Source: Notamacropus eugenii (Eukaryota > Chordata > Mammalia > Diprotodontia > Macropodidae). From it: 64,000 nucleotides of DNA. The position numbers and the translations under genes were made by a program. How positions within the stretch are numbered: position 1 is the stretch's first letter; each line of letters begins with the position of its first letter. Below are positions 47,901-58,424 of the stretch, piece after piece. The notes beneath the pieces are model-generated. The model did not search any database. It saw only the letters and a list, made by a program, of their open reading frames with translations, and was not told the origin of the DNA. The stretch covers positions 65,995,781 through 66,059,780 of the forward strand of contig NC_092879.1 in NCBI RefSeq assembly GCF_028372415.1, read 5' to 3'.

Positions 47901-48904
47901 GTTTTGTTATGATTATTTTCCCCCTGAACAACTGAAAAATCACAAAAATAAACAAAATGGAAAGACAAATTTGCCCCTTTAGGAAGAAGTAGAAAGATGA
48001 CTTATTGTGTATTCAGGAAAGAGGAATAAAACCCAAGGGAGAGTATCCATTGAAATATTTTGCATAAGATATATGTGTTATATTCCACTACTTAGGTCAA
48101 AATATGTGATCATCCAAGATGCAGACTATTTCATCAGCTGTGGATTTCAAAAGATCTCTTCATGCTCTTGGGATCTTAGATTTAAAACTCAAAGGGACCT
48201 TAGGTATAGGCTTTCACTAGGTGGTGGTGGGTATCTGCAGCAGTTTACCTTCCTCCAGGTCATGGGAAATCTGGCATCCTTTATCACATTCCATAGGCTG
48301 TGATTCTAGCATTTTAGGAAGGAAGGAGTTAAAAAGTTAACATGAGCTATAGCACCATCTTTTCCCTTCCCCCTCACCCTACCCCCCCCCCCCAAAAAAA
48401 GAAAAGTAGTGACAAACTGATCAGTGCCTATTCTAAGTATTCTCCAACAAGGCAGTACCCAGACCTTGGCTTGAATCCCAGATCAGACTTCCAACCTATT
48501 GAACAATAAACCACCCCAGTCTTGTGACCTTTCCCATGCAACTAATAAGCATCAGTGCCAAGGGAAACACTTCTCTGTCCTCTAGCTCACGTTGTTAATT
48601 TTAACGGATTGAGCCTTTGTGTCTGGTCATTCCCACTCTGTTGCTTTACCAAGTTTGGACTCCATCCTTGGAACTGTCTGGGCAAAAGTTCATGGGGCCA
48701 GGCCATGGAGCTAGCCTGTGCTATCACAAAGAATCTGAATCTGCTTGGGACAGCTCAGGAAGCCTGATGATGTCTCTTAGGTGAATGTGCATTGGGGGAT
48801 GGGGCTGTACAGGGAAGGAGCCTGTTAGTTAGGAATCTTAATTACGATTTCTGCATTCTGGGGCATATATAGTATGTCTTTGTTCCAGGAATCAAAATGT
48901 GGTA
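47901..48904. other. Unassigned non-coding DNA
   Basis: Contains a poly-C tract at about 48383-48393 followed by poly-A. No gene was recognised. Plus-strand frames at 48007-48303 and 48555-48767 show no motif. Confidence 0.35.
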
Positions 48905-49025
48905 AAAGTACTTGGACTTGATTCAGGCTTTGCTATGTATTGTGCAGTCTTGGGCAAGTCATTTTCCCCTTTCGCTGTCCTCAGTTTCCCCATTTAGACG
49001 AGGAGAAATCCTTTTTGAAATTCTA
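48905..49025 (+). repeat. MIR-type SINE fragment
   Basis: 'cagtcttgggcaagtcattt' followed by 'cctcagtttccccatttaga'. Confidence 0.65.
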
Positions 49026-49329
49026 CAATCTAATTCATCCAGTCCTGTCTTTGTCGTAGGGGAAGCTCCAGTTTTAGTTTCTGTTATGCAAAACTGGGAA
49101 TCCCTCAGGACCAGGGAGATGACTATGTCTGTGTATATTTTGCAGGATGAATGCATGAGTCAATGAACGTGACTGTGAGTACATCTTTGAATATGTACAT
49201 GTATGTACATTTTCATCTTTGTTGTTCTGGGATCTTGGGGATGAAAAATATGCAGTGGGAATAAGCCAAACAAACCTACCATGCAAATTATTTATGTAGA
49301 ACTATATGTAATGTTACCAATAGATCATA

Positions 49330-49445
49330 TTTCTATAGTACTTTATAGTTCAAAGAACTCTTTCATTCCCATCCTATGAGTTAAGTAGTACAGGAATTTT
49401 TATTTTTGTTTTTTCAGATGATAAAACTGGAACTTTGAGAGATAA
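49330..49445 (-). repeat. MIR-like fragment, antisense
   Basis: 'ctatagtactttatagttca' + 'tcagatgataaaactggaac' reads as the antisense MIR 3' half. Confidence 0.5.
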
Positions 49446-49454
49446 AGTTAATTG

Positions 49455-50130
49455 ATTCTGCATTCTGTCATCATTTATCTACTGTGTATAGAGCCCTGTG
49501 GCAGGCAGACACTAGGGAAGGTACAAAATACACATAAGGCATGGTCTCTGACTTCAGAAACCTTACAGTCCAGTAGGAGGAAGAGATGCAGAAAGATAAC
49601 TGTAATTAACAGTCTGTGGTACATACAGTAGAGATGTGTAAAACAAAGTACCAAATGGGTTAAAGGCAGAAGGTCATTACTGACTTGGTGGAAATGGAAG
49701 GCAAGGCTTTCAGAAGGAAATGTCAGTGGAGTTGAGCTTTAAAAGATGGATAAGAATTCAACAGAAAAAGAGAGGGACAAAAGCTATTTTGTAAATAGAG
49801 GGTAGCATGAACAAAGGTATTTATATATCCCCCATTCTTTAATGTAAATATTTTACATTTATTTATCTCTATGTACTTAGCTTCCCTCCCCCCCACAAAA
49901 AATGTAAACTGCTTGAGGATATGGACTATTTTTATTTTTGTCTTTCTACACCCAGAATCGCTTAGTGCCTTGGACGTAGTAAGGAATTCATAAATACTTA
50001 GGGAAGTCAATTGATTTGAATTCAGGAGATAGTATGTACTTCAGTTTGGCTGAAGTCTAGAATATGTAGAAGGAAGTAATATAAGGATGGAAAAGGAGGC
50101 TAGTGCCTGAGTCTGGAGAGCCTTGAGTAT
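49455..50130 (-). repeat. L2 LINE, antisense, split by a sense L2 tail
   Basis: The antisense 3' UTR is visible at 49470-49810 ('tctactgtgtatagagccct', 'ccttacagtccagtaggagg', 'ggtagcatgaacaaaggta'). It resumes at about 50020 ('ggctagtgcctgagtctgga'). A plus-strand L2 tail lies between. Confidence 0.6.
49835..50005 (+). repeat. L2 3' tail, sense
   Basis: 'aactgcttgaggatatggac', 'gaatcgcttagtgccttgga', 'aattcataaatacttaggga'. Confidence 0.65.
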
Positions 50131-50309
50131 CAGTCAGGCAATGATTACTGAACTTGATTCAAGAAGCAACCTAGTGTGCTGAATATGATTAAGGACAAAA
50201 ATGCCAGGAGTATAAAGACAATTATTTTGGAAGCAGAATGGATTGGAGGTGAGAATGAGGAGGGAAAAAGAAGATGGAGGTAAGAAGACCTCTTAGAGAC
50301 TTGCTATCA

Positions 50310-51000
50310 AAGGAAATAAGCTTGGTTTGGATGGATTTATAGAATTCTATCATACTTCTAAAGAACAATTAATACATATACTACAAAATATTATTCTGAA
50401 AATGGACAAAGAAAATGTTCTATTGAATTCCATTTGAGTCAAATGGCCTTCTAATACCTAAACCAATACAAGGAAGAAATACAAACCTTAATGAATATTT
50501 TTTCAAAAATGTTAAATAAAATCCTGATCAAAAGAAGTTGGTGGTAGAAGTTGTGAATTGGTTCTGATGTTCTAGAAAGTGATTTGGAAATACACTAAGG
50601 AAGTTATTAAAATGCCTATACCCCTTAACCAACAGATTCTACTGCTAGGCATATACTCCAGAGAGGTCAATGACAAAAAGAAAAACCTTTGTATATAACA
50701 AAGATTTATAATAGCATTTTTGTAGTAGTAAAGAACTGGAAAAGAGCATATGCCAATCAACTGGAGAACTACTAAATAAACTGTGGTATACCAATGTAAT
50801 GTGATATTACTGTATTGTGAGAAAGAAATGAATGTGATTAATACAGGGAAGCATTGTAAGACATAGATGAATGGATAAAAAGTGAAGTAAGCAAAACCAA
50901 GAAGACAATAGATGCACAGACTATAACAGTATACAAGAACAACCAAATAATTAAAACTGAATGTTGTGAAATCATACCTGAATGTAGCTTCAAAGAAGAA
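50310..51000 (+). mobile_element. L1 LINE ORF2 fragment and 3' UTR
   Basis: 'ggatttatagaattctatca' is the conserved reverse-transcriptase-upstream L1 text. 'tactgctaggcatatactcc' and 'agaactggaaaagagcatat' plus 'gccaatcaactggagaacta' are the L1 3' zone, and 'agcaaaaccaagaagacaat' the 3' UTR. A large internal deletion near 50540 joins mid ORF2 to its end. The minus-strand frame at 50572-50946 is a by-product. Confidence 0.8.
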
Positions 51001-51139
51001 GCATGAAAAGACACAACTCTACAGGGACAGTGGGATAGTAGCTCAGGAGAGAGAAGAGAGATGCATATATAAATCTGAGACTCACCTGTACAGAAGTGAT
51101 CACTGAACTCATGGGAACTATTGAGTTCACCAAGTGAGA

Positions 51140-51325
51140 GAGTGTAGGGTGGGAGTTCCTAACTTTTTTAGGGTCCTGGACACCTTTGGTAGTCTGGTGA
51201 AACCTAAAGACTCCTTTTGAGAATAATGTTTTTAAACATATGAAATACATAGGATACAAAGGAAACTAATTATATTGAAGCAGTTATAAAATATAAAATA
51301 TTTTTTAAAATAGTTCATGGACAGT
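51140..51325 (+). repeat. Terminal-inverted-repeat element B, copy 2
   Basis: 'gggagttcctaacttttt', 'ggtagtctggtgaaacctaa', 'acataggatacaaaggaaac', 'aaatagttcatggac'. It aligns with the copy at 61145 over most of its length. Confidence 0.6.
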
Positions 51326-51394
51326 TGGAATGCAGAGGCTTTACAAGATAGTGAGAGGACAGAATGTGGTGGTACACAGTTTTCTTAAGGAGTC

Positions 51395-51800
51395 TAACCA
51401 GAAGAGAAGGAGGGATATGGGAGGATAACTAGTGGGGACAATCTGATCAAGTGAGTTTTATTTATGGTTTTGTTTTTAGGATAGGGAAGCATAGGTATGT
51501 CTGTAAGCAGCAGGGAACAAGCGAGCAGGTAGGGAGAGACTGAATTGAGGAGAGAGTGGATATAATAATGGGGACAATCTGCTGGAGAGTATGGGATGAA
51601 GGGTGTATAGAAAGAGATTAATCCTGACAAGGAGAAGGGCTGCCTCTTCATCTGAGGCCAGAATGAAAGAGGAAATGTTGGTGGGGAAGGGGAGGAAAGA
51701 ATATGTCTGAGTGAAGTCAGATGAAGAAGAGGGGAGTCTAGATTCAGTGCTTTCTTTTCTATCTCATTGCATCTCTTAGCTGTACAGTAATCAATAAACA
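51395..51800 (-). mobile_element. L2 LINE ORF2 remnant, antisense
   Basis: A 135-codon minus-strand frame resembles the decayed L2 ORF2 segment before the reverse transcriptase, with D-C-P-H-Y-Y-I-H-S-L-L-N, then S-P-Y-L-L-A-C-S-L-L-L. It can be compared with the 37.7 kb copy, which carries the same zone. No full RT motif is present. Confidence 0.6.
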
Positions 51801-52574
51801 AATATCACATATTGCAACAATCTAATACTGAGCTGTGATGAATAGCTGTATTATTGGTGGTGGGGGGGGGAATTCAATAAAATGATAAAATCCATTAATA
51901 ATCATCAGTCCTGCAGAATCCATCTAATCCTTCCGGCATCTCAATGTAACTAAGGCATGTAGCCACCTATGTATTATATTTACAAATATATCCAGAAGCA
52001 CCCTCCCTCCAAAAAATAAAAATAGATAAATAAATAAATTCTGCCTGAACTGCTTTACTAAGCCTAAAATTTCTTTAGTAGAGAACAAGGGCATTTGTTT
52101 CCATAATAAGAGAACAGGCTCAAAATGCAAAGCTTTGATGGGAAAGGTAATATGGACATATTAGTATTTAGATGGAAATGGGTAATCCCGATCCTTTCCA
52201 AAGAGCAGATAGTGAAGAGGAAGGGAGGATAGGGGTGCAAGGGAGAAGAGGGAGGGTAGGAAGGACACACTAAGGTGAGCCTGTGAAAGCCAAAAACAAA
52301 TCTGGCCAAATTCACAGTTTTACCAGAGCCAGCCCTGTCTGCCAAACCATTTAGCAATATCAAGGGGAGGCAGGTACTTAATAGGGGCAGTCAGTGGGAA
52401 GGAAATTCATTGTGTTCCTTGACCTTTTAGTCATTTATTACATCACCATCTTCCTCATCAACAACAAAGCTTTATCATGACCCTCCTGTGGAAAGGGCAC
52501 TGTATATACTGATCTTGGGATCAGGAGAATTAGGGGGAAAAGACATACGTATAAAAAAATCCAATAAAAATTAT
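51801..52574. other. Unassigned non-coding DNA
   Basis: A short G run at about 51862 and an (AAAT)-like stretch at about 52015-52035. No gene was recognised. Confidence 0.35.
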
Positions 52575-52705
52575 GATGGACCAAGACATGGGTTCTAGAC
52601 CTGGCTCTGTGTCTAACTGTGTAGCTATGAGGTCCCTTCTGTTAAATGAGGTTTGTTTCAATGGTCTTTAAGGACCCCCAGGCTCTAACAGTCTCTGTTC
52701 TGTGC
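52575..52705 (+). repeat. MIR-type SINE fragment
   Basis: 'gggttctagacctggctctg', 'aactgtgtagctatgaggtc', 'tggtctttaaggacccccag'. Confidence 0.55.
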
Positions 52706-53024
52706 TTTATGAAAGTGAGGGATGAACATCAAATGAAAGCTGTGTAGATAATAATCATTCAGAGGAGGAAGTAATCACAAGGGTTGGGGTGCTCAAAAAG
52801 GGGAAGAAAGAGAAAACAGAACTAAAACCAGGTTTGAAAGGAAGGGCTTAGTCCATCAGAGAGGCACTGAGAGAGCAAAAGAGGGAAACAAAGGCACACA
52901 GAAGAATACGCATGCATTATTTGGAGGGATGGTGAGGAGAACAATCCGAATGGCACAGATTTCACATAGGATGCTAGTAGGAGTCAACACTGGAGAAGTA
53001 TGAAACATGGGAGGCACTCTGGAG

Positions 53025-53036
53025 GCCGCCATCTTG
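53025..53036 (-). promoter_or_regulatory. YY1-type motif containing an ATG (AAGATGGCGGC)
   Basis: The plus strand reads GCCGCCATCTTG, i.e. CAAGATGGCGGC on the minus strand. This is the classic YY1 site that often overlaps the start codon of mammalian housekeeping genes. The ATG at 53032-53030 opens a minus-strand frame (M-A-A-S-R-V-P-P-M) of about 59 codons that I do not recognise. It may be chance or a 5' exon. Confidence 0.35.
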
Positions 53037-53094
53037 TCCAACCTGTACCCGACCAAGGAGTCTGGCTACAACCTATCCAACAAGAGTTGGTGAT

Positions 53095-53335
53095 TAAATT
53101 TAGAGTCAGCCTGGAGTCAGCAGCACCTGAATTCAAATTTGGCCTTAGATACTTCCTAGCTGTGTGACCTGGGCAAGCCATTTCACCTCCGTCTGCCTCA
53201 GTTTCCTCATCTGGAAAATGGGGACCATAACTGCGCCTGCCTTCCAGGGCTGTCATGAGAATCAAATGAGATAATATTTGCAAAGCGCCTTTCAAACTTT
53301 TAAGTGCTATATCGAAGCTAGCTATTTTTATTATT
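53095..53335 (+). repeat. Marsupial MIR-related SINE
   Basis: Full-length-looking: 'agtcagcagcacctgaattc', 'tagctgtgtgacctgggcaa', 'cctcagtttcctcatctgga', 'aatcaaatgagataatattt', 'gcaaagcgcctttcaaactt'. It separates the YY1-like motif from the CpG-rich segment. Confidence 0.9.
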
Positions 53336-53339
53336 AATT

Positions 53340-53790
53340 TCCAGGGCGACGTCCCCTCCCCTCCCCCACCCGGGGCTCTCCCAAGGTGACGGGCTGCCTC
53401 GTCTATCCTGTACTTGAGAAGTTGGAACCCAAGTGTCGGCCTTACCGTTACTGAAGTGCGGCTTGCCTGATGAGAGTCCACAGCTTTAGCCAGCAGAAAT
53501 GCTTCCAGTTCGATGCCCGTCGGTCTCAAGGCGGGAGCTCTTCTCCCCTCAGGCTCGGGCCTTTCCTTCCGTCTCAGCCCTCCAATGAGAGGGCTGCACC
53601 TGGTTGCTAGGCAACAGGCTCAGCCCCCTGAAGATTGACATTTGGTGTTGCCTAGTAGGGTCAAACTGAGGGGCAAGAGGGTTGGCCAATGGGATCTCGT
53701 CACGTCACTTTTATGGCCCCGCCCCTTTCGTCCCACGCTGTTTTCCCCCCCACCCCCTCACCCCAAGTCAGCCAACACGTCAGCCTCGTG
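53340..53790. promoter_or_regulatory. CpG-rich promoter-like segment
   Basis: About two dozen CpG dinucleotides in roughly 540 bp (53340-53880), against very few elsewhere. Motifs: CCAAT at 53582-53586 and 53686-53690, CRE-like TCACGTCAC at 53700-53708, GC box GGCCCCGCCCC at 53715-53725, and the X-box-like inverted repeat described separately. On the minus strand 'cagtaacg|gtaagg' at about 53446 is a good splice donor, so a non-coding first exon running leftwards from about 53.6 kb is plausible. The minus-strand frame across it begins with TTG, not ATG. No downstream coding exon was identified, so the gene is unknown. Bidirectional activity is possible. Confidence 0.6.
53603..53615. promoter_or_regulatory. 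X-box / RFX-like site
   Basis: GTTGCTAGGCAAC: two GTTGC half sites inverted around TAG. This matches the RFX X-box type found in promoters of ciliary and MHC II genes. A related sequence GTTGCCTAGTAGGG follows at 53647-53660. Confidence 0.6.
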
Positions 53791-53984
53791 AAGGTGCTAA
53801 TCTGGGAAAGTGAGGCCTCCTCCGCTCGCTGATGTAAAGGAATGGCATCGTCCTTAAAATAGAGCTGTGGCCCGTCTGCTCTCCAGGCCCAGAGCATTGG
53901 GTCACCCATGCTTCATCCCCTCCTGGAAGTACTGTCAGGGGAGGGAAGGAGGGGAGCGCCTTGGACTTCCTAGTCATGAGAAAA

Positions 53985-54145
53985 GATAGAGAGTTGCAAA
54001 AGACCTCAAGTCATCTAGTCCAAATGAGGAGAAACTGAGGCCCATATGGACAAGTGTCATGTACAAGGTCATACAGGGAGTGAGGTGAAAATTACAACCT
54101 GAGTCCTCTAACTCCAAATCCAAAACTCTTTCCACTGGGCCATGG
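53985..54145 (-). repeat. MIR-type SINE, antisense
   Basis: 'gtcatctagtccaaatgagg', 'agaaactgaggcccatatgg', 'aaggtcatacagggagtgag', 'gagtcctctaactccaaatc'. Confidence 0.7.
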
Positions 54146-54439
54146 CCATCTACACATTTTACATCTTGTTATCCTTGCTCCAGTCTTCTTCCATCCCCTT
54201 CCACACCCACAGTGCTTCAGGAGATCAGCAGTTAGGGAGGCATTTCCTGGCCATCTCCCTTAGCCTGCTGCCTTGGGGATCTGATAACATTAAAGACTAG
54301 CTGATGAGAAACCAGCTGGCATTGTGGTGGCACAAAATGATCAAGAAGGGGGAAGAGAAGACCAGGTACTACTCATCCCTTATTCATCTTGGACAACTGT
54401 ACCTTTCAGCAGGAAGGGAGGAATAATTGTCATGACTCT

Positions 54440-54580
54440 TCATTTTAATCCACTAAGCATTTGTTTAGTACCTACTGTGTGCTGTGCAATGTGCTAGCAT
54501 AAAAATGAAACAGTCTCTGCTCTTATGGAGCTTACATTCTATTGGAGGAAAACACCATGCACACAGATAAGGAAATTTGC
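54440..54580 (-). repeat. L2 3' UTR, antisense
   Basis: 'gtttagtacctactgtgtgc', 'ttatggagcttacattctat', 'tggaggaaaacaccatgc'. Confidence 0.75.
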
Positions 54581-54589
54581 TTTCTTTTT

Positions 54590-54655
54590 ATATATCTGTG
54601 TGTATACATACATGCATACATACATACATGTGCATACACACAGAGATATAGGTAT
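54590..54655. repeat. TG/CATA-rich microsatellite
   Basis: Interrupted 'gtgtatacatacatgcatac' pattern with CATA repeats. Confidence 0.8.
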
Positions 54656-54659
54656 ATAC

Positions 54660-54855
54660 TTGTTGGTAGAGATGCTGGAGTGATTTGCCATTTCCTTCTC
54701 TAGTTCATTTTACAAATGAGGAAACTGAGGCAAACAGAGTTAAGGGATTTGCCCAGGGTCACACAGCTGTCTGAAGCCAGATTTGAACTCAGGAAGATGA
54801 GTCTTCCTTACTCCTACCTTGGTAGTCTATCCACTGAACCCCTTAGCTGTAGATA
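54660..54855 (-). repeat. Marsupial MIR-related SINE, antisense
   Basis: 'ctggagtgatttgccatttc', 'gatgaggaaactgaggcaaa'-type core, 'gcccagggtcacacagctgt', 'gaactcaggaagatgagtct', 'ggtagtctatccactgaacc'. This is among the clearest marsupial signatures in the window. Confidence 0.9.
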
Positions 54856-54856
54856 C

Positions 54857-54893
<37 letters not shown>

Positions 54894-54910
54894 TAGATAG
54901 AAATAGATAT
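54852..54910. repeat. (GATA)n / (GACA)n microsatellite
   Basis: GATA repeats, then five GACA repeats, then GATA again. The tract abuts the end of the SINE, from whose tail it probably grew. Confidence 0.95.
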
Positions 54911-55560
54911 GAATTATATGTATATTGTCACACTTTTCAAACAAACTCTAGTGTTATTGATTAGATAATCAATCCTGAACAAAAAGTGAATAGGGTAGAG
55001 GGAATATGGAGAGATAAATGTCAAAAGACCACATCTCACCTTGGCTATTATTATAATTCCACAGAGAAGAGGCAGGTTATCTTCCAGTTCTCCTTGGTCT
55101 TTTCTCTTTGTTACCTGACAATAATCTGACTGGGAATCACTTGTCTGTATTGTTCAAACTCCTTGGAGAGGACCTAGTACTATATTATCCGTGATTTTGT
55201 CCATTGTCATCACAGACACTCACATGAGGGGAAGTAAAAAGGATTAAAAATATTTCATCAGACATTTGGTGTAATAGTATCCCGTGGGTTCACAGACATA
55301 TGCACAAAATGACATATGCACAGGTAAGAACTGATTCCTTAACACTATGTTGGGTCCAGAGAAACTTTTAAAGGAAAAAGTCAGCATCAAAATCCACAGC
55401 TTCAGATATGTGTGCACAAATAAATACACAAAGTATAAAGAAGCATCAGGGTGAATCTGGCACCTCTTAAGTTATCATTGCCCATGGAAAATTATACCTA
55501 ATATAGAAGGAACAAGCTAGTAAAAGGCATTGGTATTTTATGCAAATAATATATTTAAAT
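54911..55560. other. Unassigned non-coding DNA
   Basis: No gene or repeat recognised. Confidence 0.35.
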
Positions 55561-55564
55561 GATT

Positions 55565-55640
55565 GATATTATTTATATATATGTATATGTATATATGTAT
55601 GTGTATATATACATATATACGTATATATATGCATGATTTA
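55565..55640. repeat. TA/TATG-rich tract
   Basis: 'atatatgtatatgtatatat'-type low-complexity sequence. Confidence 0.85.
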
Positions 55641-55819
55641 CACTTATATTAGAAGACCCATAAGGTGACAAGTGTATTTCAGTGAAACTCAACAAAGGGA
55701 GAAACAGGAAGCATATTGTCTTGGGAGTACACAGTTAGGTAGGACGAAGGGAAACAGATCACAACCTGGCATTGCAAGCTCAAAATGAATCAACAATATG
55801 AGTTGGCAGCTAGAAAAAC

Positions 55820-56245
55820 AAATGTTGTCCTACACTCTGTTAGGGAAAGCAGGCGATGGCCTCACAATGCCCTGCCTTGTCAGGCCCTATTCTGGAGTAT
55901 TGTGTTTGGTTCTAGGTGTCAAACCAATTTTAGGAGGTACATTGATCAGCTGCGGAAGATCCAAGCAGTGGATCCAGAACAATGCAGTTTGAGGGTAGAT
56001 TGGTACTGGTAGTAGGCTGGAGAAAAGATGACTTACTGGGCCTAGCTCTGAAGTACTGACAAAACCATCATGTGGAAGATGTCTTACTCTTGTTCTGCTT
56101 GTCCACTGAGAGGAGAACTATAAAACCTGGGCAAAAATTAAAGAGAGACAGCTCAATATAAAGAAAAGCTTCCTTACAAAATTGAGTTGAATGGGCTGCT
56201 TTGTAGGGCCCTAGGCCTAGAACTGGAACAGACAGACCTCAAAGG
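55820..56245 (+). repeat. CR1/L3-type LINE 3' fragment
   Basis: 'ttgtcaggccctattctgga' + 'gtattgtgtttggttctagg' is the decayed end of CR1/L3 ORF2. 'aaaagcttccttacaaaatt' is its 3' UTR. It corresponds to the 62.8-63.2 kb copy. Confidence 0.65.
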
Positions 56246-56259
56246 GCATTTAGTGTAAC

Positions 56260-56384
56260 ACCAGGGGTAGGGAACCCGCAACCTCGAGGCCACATGTAAT
56301 CCTCTAGGTCCTCAAGTACAGCCCTAAAGGGTTAAAGGACCCAGAGCACCACATGTTGCTTCGAGGCCCCAGGTTCCCCACACC
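56260..56384. mobile_element. Small palindromic DNA transposon (MITE), probably hAT-like
   Basis: The ends are inverted copies: left 'caggggtagggaaccc', right 'ggttccccacacct'. Next to them 'cctcgaggccacatg' and 'catgttgcttcgaggcc' are also inverted. The 9-mers TAGTGTAAC (56251-56259) and TAGTCCAAC (56385-56393) flank it and may be a decayed target-site duplication. No transposase is encoded. Confidence 0.7.
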
Positions 56385-56439
56385 TAGTCCAACCCCATCA
56401 CTTTTAAGATGAAGAAACTGGATCCTCAGTAGATGAAGT

Positions 56440-56700
56440 CAGTCAATCCACTAGCATTTATTAAGCTCCTACTGTGTGCCAGTCAGCGTGCTAAAGGCTG
56501 AGATACAAATAAAGGGAATAACAATCCCGGCCCTTAAGGAGCTCAATCCTAATGTGAAGATAATTTCACATACAAAATGTGTAGAGTTTAAATGGAGGAG
56601 TAATACCGAAGGGAAGGCATTAGCAGCAGGGGGCCCTGGGAAGAGCCTCCTTCAGAAGGTGGAGCTTGAGTTGATTCCTGAAGGAGGCCAGTCAGGAAAG
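56440..56700 (-). repeat. L2 3' UTR, antisense
   Basis: 'ttaagctcctactgtgtgcc' followed by 'cccttaaggagctcaatcct' and 'agttgattcctgaaggaggc'. Confidence 0.75.
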
Positions 56701-56755
56701 CACTCAGCATGGTGCCTGGCACAGAGTAGGTGCTTAATGTTTATTGGACTGGATT
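56701..56755 (+). repeat. L2 3' tail, sense
   Basis: 'tggtgcctggcacagagtag' + 'gtgcttaatgtttattgg'. It lies directly against the antisense copy on its left. Confidence 0.65.
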
Positions 56756-56784
56756 TTTTTGATTAGATTGGAAGCTATATTTTT

Positions 56785-56890
56785 TATGACTTAGTCAAGG
56801 CCACTCAGGTAGAAAATATAAGAGTAAAGACTTGAACCCAAGACCTTGAACTCTCAGGCCAGTGTTCTTGACACTGCACCATACTGGGTC
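56785..56890 (-). repeat. MIR-type SINE fragment, antisense
   Basis: 'tcaaggccactcaggtagaa', 'gacttgaacccaagaccttg', 'ggccagtgttcttgacactg'. Confidence 0.6.
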
Positions 56891-57149
56891 CATCTTCACT
56901 AGAGAACTTCAAGCCAAGGTTGCATGAGCCCTTGTCTAGGATAACATAGAAGAGTTTCTTCTTCAGGTCAAGGTTAAACAGGCTGACCTCTGAGGATCTT
57001 TACGAATTCTTCCAGCATTGATTTGGCAACATCCTCAGTTTATAGTTGGGAGGAAGAGTTTGACCTCTGTAGTTTTGTCAGTGCAGGGCACTCCCTCCAC
57101 TGCTCTGTACCCAATCTTTGAGAACTTCTGGTCTGGGGAAAAGGTCATC

Positions 57150-57390
57150 CTAAGCAACAAGATCACACAGTGGACCTGGAGTCACGAAGACCTGAGTTCA
57201 CAAATGACTTCAGACAAACACAAGCTGAGCAAGTCATTTGATCTCTGGCTACCTCAGTTTCCTTAACTGTAAAGTAAGGATAATAACAGCAACTACCTCA
57301 TAGGGTTATGAGGATCGAATGAATAAAAGCACTTAGCATACTGCCTGGTACATAGTAGTGAGTCCTTAAATGCTCACACAATTGTATAAT
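57150..57390 (+). repeat. Marsupial MIR-related SINE
   Basis: 'tggacctggagtcacgaaga', 'cctgagttcacaaatgactt', 'cctcagtttccttaactgta', 'agggttatgaggatcgaatg'. Confidence 0.85.
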
Positions 57391-57741
57391 ATTAATTCCA
57401 CTGCAGCCAGTTTGCTGTTCAGCCTCTTGCAGACTGGTCCTGAAACAATAGATGTATAATCTAGTGCCTGGCCCATACACAAAGAACCTTGTCTGAAGTA
57501 ATAAACAACTCAGTTGAACTCATTTTTTTCTGGCCATGCCTTTTTGGGGTTACATTAAACATTTTTATATCTTTTAAAGATGATTTTGTGATGATACAAG
57601 GCAAGGAAAAAGGCACATATTGATGTTAAATAGAAAAAGTCACCATTAGGAGTACTTGGTGATAAGTATGTATTTGTTGATATCTGTACGTTCTGATGTA
57701 CAAAGGATTATAGAGGTTCTCATGAATGGAAGTGGCACTTT

Positions 57742-58313
57742 GTCATGCCTAGAGGCCCAAGGGCTACCCGAGTCTTACCTTACCTATTGCAGGTCTTCGG
57801 CTGGCCAAACCGGATAAACGTATGAGAGAAGAGACTTTCCAGAGAACAAGGGTTAGGCTTTATTCAGGGTCTTGGTTACATGTGCAGGGGGAATTCTTCC
57901 TGAGGAGAGAGGAATCTCCCAAGGAGGCAAAGATCTTACAGTAAGAGAATGGAAGCGGGAGAGGGAGAGGGAGAGGGAGAGGGGAGAGGGAAGAGAGAAG
58001 AGAGGAGAGAGGGAAGAGGGGCCTTCTGTCCTCTAAGGGCCCCTCAGCGCTAAGAGTGCCTTCAGGCTTTCCTGACCCTACTTAAGCTCTCCCGCCACAT
58101 AGTTTGCACGTGAATACCGGGCGTGCTCTCAGCCTTTTGTTAGTCAACAACAGGTGTGCTCAGACCCTGGGGCAATCTCGAGGTCGGGATGCTCTCCCCA
58201 GCACGTATCCCACAGAGAAGAGGCGGAGATGCACGAGATAGCCTGGGTCTCACACCTCAATTCCCAGCTGTTCCCTGGGGGGTCTCATGAGAACTCTAAG
58301 GTTTAGAAGTCCT
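57742..58313 (-). mobile_element. Solo LTR of an endogenous retrovirus, antisense
   Basis: On the minus strand the order is that of an LTR: U3 with 'gcttaagta' as possible TATA equivalent, a pyrimidine (CT)n tract (plus strand 57955-58015, GAGAGG repeats), the poly-A signal in 'ccctgaataaagcct' (complement of about 57858-57872) and a U5-like end. CACTTT stands on both sides (57736-57741 and 58314-58319), compatible with a target-site duplication. The exact ends (5'-TG...CA-3') are ambiguous by 1-2 bp. No gag, pol or env is nearby. Confidence 0.6.
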
Positions 58314-58424
58314 CACTTTTACCTGCCCAAGACTGTCCACATGGAACTGAGCTTACACCCCCAACAGCACTTAAAGGTGGAAGGATCAGAGCTTTCATAA
58401 TGAGGAACTTCAAGTCTAAGATCA

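Noticed and set aside
52984..53529. 181-codon minus-strand frame across the CpG segment as an intact coding exon
   Set aside because: It starts with TTG, has no ATG in the CpG-rich part and reads through a SINE. A splice donor at about 53446 suggests that only the first part could be exonic.
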